A stretch of DNA of 32,206 nt, taken from JAWVZH01 sp033722295 (GTDB taxonomy: Bacteria > Bacteroidota > Bacteroidia > Chitinophagales > Saprospiraceae). The DNA lies in NCBI GenBank assembly GCA_033722295.1, contig JAWVZH010000013.1:1-32206 (forward strand), read 5' to 3'. The notes under the pieces were generated by a model. The model saw only the letters and a program-made list of their open reading frames with translations. It was not told where the DNA came from and did not search any database. Positions 1-7,123 of the stretch are shown here, piece by piece. Each line of letters starts with the position of its first letter. Position 1 is the first letter of the stretch. Position numbers and translations under genes: made by a program.

Positions 1-621
1 AACAATAAGACCACCCTTGGTCTTGCTGATGATGGTACCCTTTATAATAGTACCATTGTTGTAAGAATCGACGATGTCGTTCCATGCCTTTAGTAACTTG
101 GCCTTTCTTCTCGATAAGACGAGATGGCCCTTTTCGTTTTCACGCTGCTCTACATATACATCAACCTCGTCGCCCACTTCCAGATCCGGTAGGTCACGGA
201 ACTCTGATAGTGGCAAAAGCCCGTCTGACTTGAAGTTAAGGTCCAGTACTACATCACCTTCATTAATGGCGGTTACCTTACCAGTTACGACTTCATAGTC
301 ATCTATCTGATTGAATGATGAGGAGTAGAGGTCCTCTAACTCTTTGAATTCTTTATCCGAGTACGTGGAAATGGTTTCATTGCCAGCGTCCCAGTCAAAA
401 TCGTCATGGGCAACCTGGGGCTTTTCTTCTTCAGCTGGCTTCTCTGGTTCTGATTGTTTTTCAGCTTTTTTATCAGCTTCCTTATTTTCCGGGGAATCCT
501 TAGTAGCTGTTTTTGTAGTACCCTTTTCTGGCGTGCTCTCTTTTTGCTCGCTCTTGGCCTCCTCTGTTTTGGTTTCCTCGGAGGAGGGTACTTCCTGATC
601 TTTTTTTTGTTCGTCTGACAT
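1..621 (-). CDS. rpsA: 30S ribosomal protein S1, N-terminal part (cut by left window edge)
   Basis: The reverse strand from the ATG at 621 is open for 207 codons to the edge without a stop. Residues 1-75 are a low-complexity tail rich in Glu, Lys, Pro and Thr. From about residue 109 the text reads as an S1 RNA-binding fold (DYEVVTGKVTAINEGDVVLD, then SDGLLPLSEF near 132-141, then HLVLSRRKA near 166-174). A second S1 repeat begins near 192 and ends at the edge with GTIISKTKGGLIV. S1 helps the 30S subunit bind mRNA, which matters in Bacteroidota where Shine-Dalgarno pairing is weak. The KGGLIV signature and the repeat order favour ribosomal S1 over a single-domain S1 protein. The acidic/basic tail of about 100 residues before the first repeat is long. 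It is divergent from fadD, with a good promoter candidate at 688-718. Confidence 0.9.
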   Translation of the reverse strand, partial: MSDEQKKDQEVPSSEETKTEEAKSEQKESTPEKGTTKTATKDSPENKEADKKAEKQSEPEKPAEEEKPQVAHDDFDWDAGNETISTYSDKEFKELEDLYSSSFNQIDDYEVVTGKVTAINEGDVVLDLNFKSDGLLPLSEFRDLPDLEVGDEVDVYVEQRENEKGHLVLSRRKAKLLKAWNDIVDSYNNGTIIKGTIISKTKGGLIV

Positions 622-687
622 GTCAAACTTTGGGTTTGTATATCCCGCCCATTGACGAGATAGAGATTAAAAAATATTTTGGAGGCG

Positions 688-718
688 CAAAGGTACGGTT
701 TCTTTGGTAAACAGTAAA
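688..718 (-). promoter_or_regulatory. Candidate Bacteroidota-type promoter for rpsA
   Basis: On the minus strand TACCTTTG (695-688) matches the -7 consensus TAnnTTTG exactly. Nineteen bases further upstream lies TTTA (718-715), three of four bases of the -33 element TTTG. The implied transcription start lies about 60 nt before the rpsA ATG. No experimental support; the call rests on consensus and spacing only. Confidence 0.5.
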
Positions 719-838
719 GATCAGAGGTAAAGAAAGGCCTGACCCGTTATTCGTGTTGCCAGTATCTATGTGACTGTGATCTTGAGTAATATCAGGTTTT
801 GATAAAATGAATAAACGGTGTGTCGGACCAGATCCAAT

Positions 839-853
839 ATCTCAAATTGAGAT
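839..853. repeat. Small perfect inverted repeat upstream of fadD
   Basis: Arms ATCTCAA and TTGAGAT (7 bp each) are separated by a single A and followed by TTTTT. Its place in the fadD leader fits an operator, for example for a fatty-acid-responsive repressor, but a chance A/T-rich repeat is also possible. Confidence 0.35.
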
Positions 854-944
854 TTTTACTACTTCTTCACGGTCCATCTCTAAGCTTTGATTAATCAACT
901 TCTATTTTTAGCACTTCTTCGTATCTTGCTCAAAACGAAATCTC

Positions 945-2621
945 ATGTACGATCAAAGACCATGGCTTAAGAACTATCCCAATGGCGTACCGGCAAACAT
1001 TGATCCCGGGAAATATGAGAGCCTTGTAGAGTTTTTAGAAGAATGCTTTAAAAAATATGCGGAGAAGCCGGCGTTCACATGCATGGGGAAAACGCTGACC
1101 TTTCATGAACTTGATGTACAATCCAAGAGATTTGGTGCCTATCTCCATTCGAGAGGGCTGAAACCGGGAGACAGGATCGCCATGATGATGCCGAATCTAT
1201 TGCAATATCCCGTGACTCTGTTCGGGGCCCTTCGTGCTGGCCTGATCGTCGTCAACACCAATCCACTCTACACTCCCCGGGAGATGTTGCACCAATTTAC
1301 CGACTCAAAGGTTACGGCCATCGTGATCGCTGAGAACTTTGCACATAACCTGGAAAAGATCCTTCCCAAGACCGAAATAAACACCATCATCATTACGTCC
1401 ATAGGTGAGATGTTGGGTTGGTTTAAAGGCGCATTGGTCAATTTTGCCGTGCGTAAACTGAAGCGTATGGTGCCCAGGTTTGACCTGCCGAATACAGTAA
1501 CCGTATCAGAAGCTGTCAGTCAAGGAAAGAAGTTTTCATTAAATGACTTCGAAAATTGTTCTGACGATGTCATCTTCCACCAGTATACTGGTGGGACTAC
1601 AGGAATAGCCAAGGGTGCAATGTTGACCAACCGGAATATGATCGCCAATATGCTTCAGATAAGAGCCTGGATCGGAACGGTACTGGAAGAAGGTAAGGAA
1701 ACCGCGATGTCACCTCTTCCAATGTATCACATCTTTGCATTGGCTGTTAACGTACTTGCCATGATGAGTTTGGGAGCACGTACCTTATTGATCGTGAATG
1801 CGCGTGATCTGGACTCCATTTTAAAAGCCTGGAAAAAACACGAGGTTAGTCTCATGACGGGCGTCAATACGTTGTTCAATGGACTTATGAACCATTCGGG
1901 ATTCTCTGATCTCGATTTTAGTCATTTGAAAGTTACCGTGGGTGGGGGTATGGCAGTACAAAGGGATGTTGCGGAAAGATGGAAGGAAGTCACTGGTTGT
2001 GAACTGGCAGAGGGATACGGAATGACAGAAGCTTCGCCAGTCGTGACAGTGAATCCGATCGATGGGACTGCAAGATTGGGAACCATAGGACTCCCTGTGC
2101 CCTCAACAGACGTAAGGATCATGGGAGAGGATGATCAGGAAATGGCAGCAGGTCAGCCCGGAGAACTTCAGGTAAAAGGCCCCCAGGTTATGTTGGGTTA
2201 TTACAATCAACCTGATGAAACCTCGACCAGTATTCAGGATGGCTGGTTGAAAACTGGAGACATCGGTTTGATGGAAGAAAGTGGTTTCTTCAAGATCGTC
2301 GATCGTAAGAAGGACATGATACTGGTCTCAGGATTTAATGTATATCCGAATGAGATTGAGGATATTGCTACTCTGCACCCCAAGGTTATGGAGGCTGCGG
2401 CTATTGGTATTCCCGATGACAAGTCTGGAGAGGTAGTTAAGCTTTTTGTTGTTAAAAAAGATAAATCCCTCAAGGAAAAGGAGTTGATGGAGCATTGCAG
2501 AGAGCATTTGACGGGCTATAAATTACCCAAGGTAGTGGAATTCAGAAAAGAACTACCCAAAACCAATGTGGGTAAGATACTACGTCGGAAACTCAAAGAA
2601 GAAGAGGATCAAAAGGCCTAA
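945..2621 (+). CDS. fadD: Long-chain fatty acid--CoA ligase (acyl-CoA synthetase, FadD type)
   Basis: This 558-residue protein matches E. coli FadD (about 561 aa) in length and in many segments. Examples are NLLQYPVTLFGALRAGLIVVNTNPLYTPRE, PLPMYHIFAL, and the end LPKTNVGKILRRKL with the catalytic Lys. The AMP-binding P-loop YTGGTTGIAKGAM starts at residue 214. The GWLKTGD motif at 433-439 and VDRKKDMILVSGFNVYPNEIED mark the hinge and the fatty-acyl signature. The enzyme activates fatty acids to acyl-CoA through an acyl-adenylate, feeding beta-oxidation or lipid synthesis, at the inner face of the membrane. The start at 945 gives MYDQRPWLKNYPNGVPANI, which aligns with the family N terminus. 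The lipid kinase gene follows after 11 nt, so the two are probably one operon. Confidence 0.94.
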   Translation: MYDQRPWLKNYPNGVPANIDPGKYESLVEFLEECFKKYAEKPAFTCMGKTLTFHELDVQSKRFGAYLHSRGLKPGDRIAMMMPNLLQYPVTLFGALRAGLIVVNTNPLYTPREMLHQFTDSKVTAIVIAENFAHNLEKILPKTEINTIIITSIGEMLGWFKGALVNFAVRKLKRMVPRFDLPNTVTVSEAVSQGKKFSLNDFENCSDDVIFHQYTGGTTGIAKGAMLTNRNMIANMLQIRAWIGTVLEEGKETAMSPLPMYHIFALAVNVLAMMSLGARTLLIVNARDLDSILKAWKKHEVSLMTGVNTLFNGLMNHSGFSDLDFSHLKVTVGGGMAVQRDVAERWKEVTGCELAEGYGMTEASPVVTVNPIDGTARLGTIGLPVPSTDVRIMGEDDQEMAAGQPGELQVKGPQVMLGYYNQPDETSTSIQDGWLKTGDIGLMEESGFFKIVDRKKDMILVSGFNVYPNEIEDIATLHPKVMEAAAIGIPDDKSGEVVKLFVVKKDKSLKEKELMEHCREHLTGYKLPKVVEFRKELPKTNVGKILRRKLKEEEDQKA

Positions 2622-2632
2622 TCTGAATCCCG

Positions 2633-3568
2633 ATGAGTGGTGTTGAGAACAGAATATGGACCATTGTATTCAATCCCAAAGCTGGAAAGAACTCAATTGC
2701 CAGGGAAGACATATTGAAAAAGGCCCTTTCCCGGCAGAATATACCCTTTACATGGATCTCGGTTGTTGAAACAGAAACGCTTAAAGCGATGATCGGCGAG
2801 AGCCTTGCCAGGGGTTGCCGGCGATTCCTCTCAGTGGGCGGAGATGGCACCAATAATACAACGATCAATCAATTATTGGCTTCTCAGGATCTCGATGACC
2901 TGATATGTGGTATTCTTCCCTGGGGTACAGGAAATGACTTCGCGGAATATCATGGATTCTCGGATCAGACGACGCAGCTTGTAGATTGTATATTGAAAGA
3001 GCCTCTCAAACTGATCCCTCTCGGGAGGATAGATTTTTTCAGAGAAAACCGGACCCATTACTTTACCAATACCTTGGGTGTGGGATTCGATGCTTTCGTT
3101 GTCAATAAACTGAAAGACACGAAAAAATCAGGTCGATTCAGTTACATGTGGGCAATTATGAAAGGGCTCAGAGAATATTCCAGTCGAAGATTGGCTTACC
3201 GGATAGATGATAGCGGCAAGGCGAGCAAAGTATTCAGCCTGCACCTTGGCCTGGGACCCACTACGGGAGGTGGGATGAAGATCACGCCTCACGCCGTATC
3301 CAGGGGGGAGCGATTTGCCTACAGTATAGTACAGGATTCCAGTAAATTGAACTATATGCTGGCTCTTCCCAAATTACTTACTGGTAACATACATCATCTC
3401 GATTTTGTCGACTCGGGTTATTTGGAGAGGCTGGAGATCCCGGAGCAACATGTTAATGTGGTTGTGGAATGTGACGGAGAAATATGTGGAAAGGCACCTT
3501 TTTATATCCAAATGCACGAGCATCGATTGAAATTTCTTGACACATCTCCGGGTGGTTCGTTGAGCTGA
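2633..3568 (+). CDS. Diacylglycerol/lipid kinase family protein (YegS/BmrU-like)
   Basis: This is a 311-residue protein of the DAGK catalytic-domain family. Visible motifs are the N-terminal NPKAGKNS (from about residue 12), the nucleotide-binding GGDGTNN at 69-75, and PWGTGNDFAEY at 96-106. A C-terminal beta-rich domain carries DGE near 290 (VVVECDGEICGKAPF). Family members phosphorylate diacylglycerol, phosphatidylglycerol, sphingoid or related lipids with ATP; the substrate cannot be read from the sequence. It has no signal peptide or membrane segment, so it should be cytosolic or membrane-peripheral. The start lies 11 nt after the fadD stop, which suggests co-transcription and a role in lipid turnover with acyl-CoA formation. 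Length and motif order are normal for the family. Confidence 0.88.
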   Translation: MSGVENRIWTIVFNPKAGKNSIAREDILKKALSRQNIPFTWISVVETETLKAMIGESLARGCRRFLSVGGDGTNNTTINQLLASQDLDDLICGILPWGTGNDFAEYHGFSDQTTQLVDCILKEPLKLIPLGRIDFFRENRTHYFTNTLGVGFDAFVVNKLKDTKKSGRFSYMWAIMKGLREYSSRRLAYRIDDSGKASKVFSLHLGLGPTTGGGMKITPHAVSRGERFAYSIVQDSSKLNYMLALPKLLTGNIHHLDFVDSGYLERLEIPEQHVNVVVECDGEICGKAPFYIQMHEHRLKFLDTSPGGSLS

Positions 3569-3807
3569 CTTATCAGTATTCGACCAGAGACTCTTGCTAA
3601 TTGGAAAGGTGAACGATCACTTTCGATCATAGAAAATGCTGGGATTAGGAACAGTGCCTGAGTAAGAGGTGTTTTAAAAACAGGGCATGGCGTTTCAAAT
3701 TGCCAAATATGAAAAAGATCATAGAGGTCGGTAGAGATAGAAAGGTGGTATTTGATCCGATCGTTATGATATGAGAGCAAACCTCTTGAAAACTAAAATA
3801 CAAGAAT

Positions 3808-4467
3808 ATGAATCCCATTAAATTATTTTTTCTGTCAATTTTGATGCTTCTCTTCTTCTCCACGGAAGGACAGGTAACTGAACAAGCGAAGACCATGAGC
3901 CTCGGAACTCAGAATGCACTCATTGTTGGTGTTCCTGATGCTGATGAACGCACCATTGAAAGACAGTGGAAAGACTATCTGGGCGAATATGGCCGAGTGC
4001 GAAGGAATCGAAAGGCGGGAGAATATTATGCAGATGACATCAAGATACCTTCTATATCAGGGGCCGGCACACTGGATGTGTATAGCTGGGCAAAAGATGG
4101 TCAGTTGATCACATTTTTTGATATGGGAAATGGATTTCTCTCTTCGGAATCGCATCCGAGTGACTACAGGAATGCCGTGGTCTTTCTCAATGAGTTTAAA
4201 TACCATGTGCAGAGGTACATCATCAATGAGGAGCTGGAGGAACAGGAAGACGAGCTTGATGATTTGAAGGATCAACTCGAGCGACTGAAAAAGAACAATG
4301 ATGATTATCACGAGGACATCGAGGAGGCGAAGGAGGCCATTGCCGAGGCGGAGGCTAATATCGAACAGAATGTGGTCGATCAGAAAAATAAAAAGAAAGA
4401 GATCGAAGGACAGAAAAATGTCATTGAAGAGATCCGGAATCGCCTGGAAAATGTAGGAAAGAAATAA
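3808..4467 (+). CDS. Exported coiled-coil protein of unknown function
   Basis: I do not recognise a named family. The 219-residue product begins with a signal peptide (MNPIKLFFLSILMLLFFSTEGQ, predicted cleavage near 22). A compact region follows at about 30-135, including ERQWKDYLGEYGRVRRNRKAGEYYADDIKIP and DVYSWAKDGQLITFFDMGNGFL. The C-terminal 80 residues (about 140-219) are a highly charged heptad-type coiled coil rich in Glu, Lys, Asp and Asn. It is probably a periplasmic or outer-membrane-associated protein that oligomerises through the coiled coil. It stands alone, 239 bp after the lipid kinase gene and 417 bp before dnaB, so its context is uninformative. The ORF is certainly coding by composition and by the sensible signal peptide; function is open. 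Confidence 0.75.
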   Translation: MNPIKLFFLSILMLLFFSTEGQVTEQAKTMSLGTQNALIVGVPDADERTIERQWKDYLGEYGRVRRNRKAGEYYADDIKIPSISGAGTLDVYSWAKDGQLITFFDMGNGFLSSESHPSDYRNAVVFLNEFKYHVQRYIINEELEEQEDELDDLKDQLERLKKNNDDYHEDIEEAKEAIAEAEANIEQNVVDQKNKKKEIEGQKNVIEEIRNRLENVGKK

Positions 4468-4479
4468 CAGACATCATAT

Positions 4480-4495
4480 TATATAAATTTATATA
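4480..4495. repeat. Perfect 16-bp A/T palindrome
   Basis: TATATAAATTTATATA is fully self-complementary and lies 12 nt after the stop of the coiled-coil gene. It has no G or C, so it is a weak hairpin as RNA but an easily melted or bent DNA element. Confidence 0.6.
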
Positions 4496-4568
4496 TGAAA
4501 AAGGTTTCCACATAAACCATACAGTCCTACAAGCCTGAATGCGTGAAGCACTACGTTCATATTAGAAT

Positions 4569-4582
4569 TTTATATATATAAA
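4569..4582. repeat. Perfect 14-bp A/T palindrome
   Basis: TTTATATATATAAA is fully self-complementary. It is the second of a series of A/T palindromes between the coiled-coil gene and dnaB. Confidence 0.55.
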
Positions 4583-4707
4583 GTTTCTTTAATATATTCT
4601 TCGTATCTTAGACAGATCACTCCTGGCCATTTGAGGCAGTGACTCGCTTGATATTAACGTACAGTTAATTTAGGTCGGGCCCAGAACCTTGCAGATGGCA
4701 GATGGTT

Positions 4708-4745
4708 ATTTTTTATATGTATAAAAAATTTAATATATAATTAAA
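4708..4745. repeat. Two adjoining A/T inverted repeats
   Basis: The first has 10-bp arms, ATTTTTTATA (4708-4717) and TATAAAAAAT (4720-4729), around TG. The second has 6-bp arms, TTTAAT (4729-4734) and ATTAAA (4740-4745), around ATATA; the two share base 4729. Together they form a 38-bp stretch with a single G. It could be a DNA-unwinding or regulatory element; no function is shown. Confidence 0.55.
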
Positions 4746-4830
4746 GATTGGCGATATTTGGATTTGACGATTTCCACAATTTGTCCACAAGGTTTTGAAC
4801 AGGCCATGACCCTTCGATCTTGTGATGAAA

Positions 4831-4861
4831 TGTGAATGGTTAATCCTAAACCTTAGATTTG
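4831..4861 (+). promoter_or_regulatory. Candidate Bacteroidota-type promoter for dnaB
   Basis: TAGATTTG at 4854-4861 is an exact TAnnTTTG -7 element. TGTG at 4831-4834 sits 19 bases upstream and matches three of four bases of the -33 TTTG. Transcription would start about 17 nt before the dnaB ATG at 4885, giving a very short leader without a Shine-Dalgarno sequence. Confidence 0.5.
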
Positions 4862-4884
4862 TTCGTGAGTTATAAATCAACCTG

Positions 4885-6387
4885 ATGTCGGAGAGTAGAA
4901 AACCCTCACAGAAGCCTGGTAAATTGAAGGCCGTGCATACCTCACCCGAGGCGGATGCGCTCGCTTACGGACGCTTGATGCCTCAGGCTACTGATCTGGA
5001 ACAGGCGGTTCTGGGAGCAGTGATGTTGGACAGCGGGGCTATATCGATAGTGATCGAGATTCTGAGGCCTGAAAGCTTTTACAAGGACAATCATAAGATG
5101 ATCTACCAGGCCATGGTAGACCTCTTTTCCGAGCAAAATCCGATCGATCTCATGACGGTCGTCGAGAAACTCAAGAAGTCCGACGATCTTGAAGAAGCCG
5201 GGGGTGTGAGTTATCTGGTGCACCTTACCAACATCGTGGCTTCGGCGGCCAATGTCGAGTATCACGCGAGGATTGTGGCTCAGAAATATGTACAACGAGA
5301 GCTCATCAGAGTATCGACCCGTATTGTCAATGATTCCTTTGAAGATTCCAAGGATGTGTTCGAACTTCTCGATGAGGCTGAGCAGGGATTATATGAGATC
5401 ACAGAACAGAACCTTAGAAAGGGATATCAAAGTATAAGTGAGCTGGCGGCGAGAGCCTTGAAGCAGATAGAGCATATAGCGGAAAATACGGATGGATTGA
5501 CCGGTACCCCGACGGGCTTTTCAGAACTGGATGGGGTTACCGGAGGCTGGCAGAATTCTGACCTGATCATTCTCGCGGCGCGGCCAGGTATGGGTAAAAC
5601 AGCCTTCTCTCTGGCATTGGCAAAGAACGCCAGTCTGCAGCATGGAAGATCCGTGGCTTTCTTTACTCTGGAAATGTCGAGCCTTCAACTGGTCCAGAGG
5701 ATGATAGCGATGGAGGCTGAGCTGGATAATCAGAAATTGAGAAATGCCAAATTGGATGATCACGACTGGATCAAATTACATCAGGCCCTGGAACGCCTTG
5801 GTGAGGCCAATGTCTTTATCGATGAGACACCAGCACTGAATGTTTTTGAGCTGAGAGCTAAATGCAGAAGACTTAAGACCAATCACGATATAGACCTCAT
5901 CGTGATCGATTATCTGCAGCTGATGAGTGCTTCCGGAAATGATTCCCGGGGCAATCGAGAGCAGGAGATCTCTTCTATATCCAGAGCACTTAAGGGATTG
6001 GCAAAAGAACTAAATGTTCCTGTTATTGCCCTTTCACAATTGAGCAGGGCTGTAGAAACAAGAGGGACAAAACGACCTGTTTTGTCTGACCTCAGAGAAT
6101 CGGGTGCCATAGAGCAGGATGCGGATATCGTAACCTTTCTGTATCGTCCGGATTATTATGATGGCGAAGAGGATCCAATGATGCCACCTGGACTGACAGA
6201 AGTGATCATAGCCAAACACCGTAACGGAGCTTTGAAGACCGTTAATCTCAGATTTGTCAAAGAATTTGCCAAGTTCGAGGAATTCACGGATTTTAATTTC
6301 ATAGATCCAAAATCCGGATTCAGCAATCCTACCGATAATTTCATTACCAAGAGTTCGAGAATAAACGAAGATGACATCCCCTTCTAA
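4885..6387 (+). CDS. dnaB: Replicative DNA helicase DnaB
   Basis: This 500-residue protein has the standard DnaB layout. An N-terminal helical domain begins at about residue 30 (PQATDLEQAVLGAVMLD), a linker spans about 155-205, and the RecA-like ATPase domain follows from LTGTPTGFSELDGVTGGW. Walker A is RPGMGKT at 233-239 and Walker B is LIVIDYLQLM with Asp342. The arginine-finger and DnaB C-terminal signatures appear as SDLRESGAIEQDADIVTFLYR and IIAKHRNGALKTVNLRF. DnaB is the hexameric helicase that unwinds DNA at the replication fork and loads primase. Its length is slightly above E. coli DnaB (471) because of a basic N-terminal extension of about 30 residues and a tail. Its last 17 nt overlap the downstream pseudouridine synthase ORF. 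Confidence 0.96.
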   Translation: MSESRKPSQKPGKLKAVHTSPEADALAYGRLMPQATDLEQAVLGAVMLDSGAISIVIEILRPESFYKDNHKMIYQAMVDLFSEQNPIDLMTVVEKLKKSDDLEEAGGVSYLVHLTNIVASAANVEYHARIVAQKYVQRELIRVSTRIVNDSFEDSKDVFELLDEAEQGLYEITEQNLRKGYQSISELAARALKQIEHIAENTDGLTGTPTGFSELDGVTGGWQNSDLIILAARPGMGKTAFSLALAKNASLQHGRSVAFFTLEMSSLQLVQRMIAMEAELDNQKLRNAKLDDHDWIKLHQALERLGEANVFIDETPALNVFELRAKCRRLKTNHDIDLIVIDYLQLMSASGNDSRGNREQEISSISRALKGLAKELNVPVIALSQLSRAVETRGTKRPVLSDLRESGAIEQDADIVTFLYRPDYYDGEEDPMMPPGLTEVIIAKHRNGALKTVNLRFVKEFAKFEEFTDFNFIDPKSGFSNPTDNFITKSSRINEDDIPF

Positions 6388-7102
6388 GGAAGGAATGAGA
6401 CTGAATAAGTATGTCGCACACTGCGGTGTGACCTCGCGTCGCAAGGCGGTCGACCTGATCGAGTCAGGCAAGATCAAGGTCAATGGAAAAATTGAGAAGA
6501 TACCTTACGTTCTCGTGACTGACCAGGATGTCGTCGAATATAACAATAAGGTGATCCGTCCTATTGAAAAAAAGGTATACCTTCTATTGAATAAACCCAA
6601 GGATGTCATCAGCACAACGAGCGATGAGCACGGTAGAAAGTCCGTCATTGATCTTGTTCCTAAATACGAAAAGTATAATCTTCATACAGTTGGCCGCCTG
6701 GATCGCATGACTACCGGACTCTTATTACTTACCAATGATGGTGATCTTACTCAAAAGCTGACGCATCCCAGTTCGGAGGTCAAAAAGATCTACCAGGTCG
6801 TTCTCGATCGTCCATTCAGTCAGAAGGACCTCGATACTCTTAAAAAAGGGGTTACCCTGGAAGATGGGTTTATAAAACCCGATAAACTGGCCTATGACAG
6901 AACTGAGGGGCGAAATGTTCTCGGTATAGAGCTACACAGCGGTCGTAACCGAATAATCCGCCGTATGATCGACCATATGGGATATGAGGTCGTCAAACTC
7001 GATCGGGTATATTTTGCAGGATTGACCAAAAAGGACTTGCCAAGGGGTAGATATCGTGAACTGACGGAGAGGGAGATCATAATGTTGAAACATTTTACAT
7101 GA
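6371..7102 (+). CDS. RluB/RluE/RluF-type rRNA pseudouridine synthase
   Basis: The 243-residue product starts with an S4 RNA-binding domain (MRLNKYVAHCGVTSRRKAVDLIESGKIKVNG). The RsuA/RluB-family catalytic domain follows: LLNKPKDVISTT, the active-site motif GRLDRMTTGLLLLTNDG with Asp111, then KIYQVVLDRP and HSGRNRIIRRM. The enzyme isomerises a specific uridine in rRNA to pseudouridine; which position cannot be told from sequence alone, although large-subunit (RluB-like) is most usual for this form. The ORF overlaps dnaB by 17 nt if it starts at 6371. An alternative ATG at 6395 (MRLNKYV) gives the typical family N terminus and lies just after AAGGAAGGA, so 6395 may be the real start. Translational coupling to dnaB is likely in either case. 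Confidence 0.9.
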   Translation: MTSPSKEGMRLNKYVAHCGVTSRRKAVDLIESGKIKVNGKIEKIPYVLVTDQDVVEYNNKVIRPIEKKVYLLLNKPKDVISTTSDEHGRKSVIDLVPKYEKYNLHTVGRLDRMTTGLLLLTNDGDLTQKLTHPSSEVKKIYQVVLDRPFSQKDLDTLKKGVTLEDGFIKPDKLAYDRTEGRNVLGIELHSGRNRIIRRMIDHMGYEVVKLDRVYFAGLTKKDLPRGRYRELTEREIIMLKHFT

Positions 7103-7123
7103 TGTTCGGAACTGTCAGGAACT

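Larger units (their letters stand above)
622..944. other. Divergent intergenic region rpsA/fadD
   Basis: This 323-bp region has no credible ORF. It holds the rpsA promoter candidate (688-718) and a small perfect inverted repeat at 839-853 (ATCTCAA, one base, TTGAGAT) about 90 nt before fadD. I found no convincing TTTG/TAnnTTTG pair for fadD; the nearest partial -7 is TATCTTGC at 922-929. Confidence 0.6.
4468..4884. other. AT-rich intergenic region upstream of dnaB
   Basis: This 417-bp region has no credible ORF or RNA gene. It contains several A/T-only palindromes (4480-4495, 4569-4582, 4708-4745). It also has three same-strand motifs ending in CCACA (4504-4512, 4770-4778, 4781-4789); TTGTCCACA at 4781-4789 is one mismatch from a DnaA box (TTATCCACA). 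The dnaB promoter candidate is at the right end. Confidence 0.6.

Noticed and set aside
336..626. Leftward 96-codon frame with a very basic product
   Set aside because: It is an out-of-frame reading of the rpsA 5' end, whose own frame gives S1 repeats.
922..929. TATCTTGC as a -7 element for fadD
   Set aside because: Two mismatches to TAnnTTTG, and the nearest TTTG is 32 bases upstream.
4770..4789. Calling the dnaB upstream region the chromosomal origin
   Set aside because: Only one motif is within one mismatch of the DnaA-box consensus, there is no dense box array, and no GC-skew data are available in one window.
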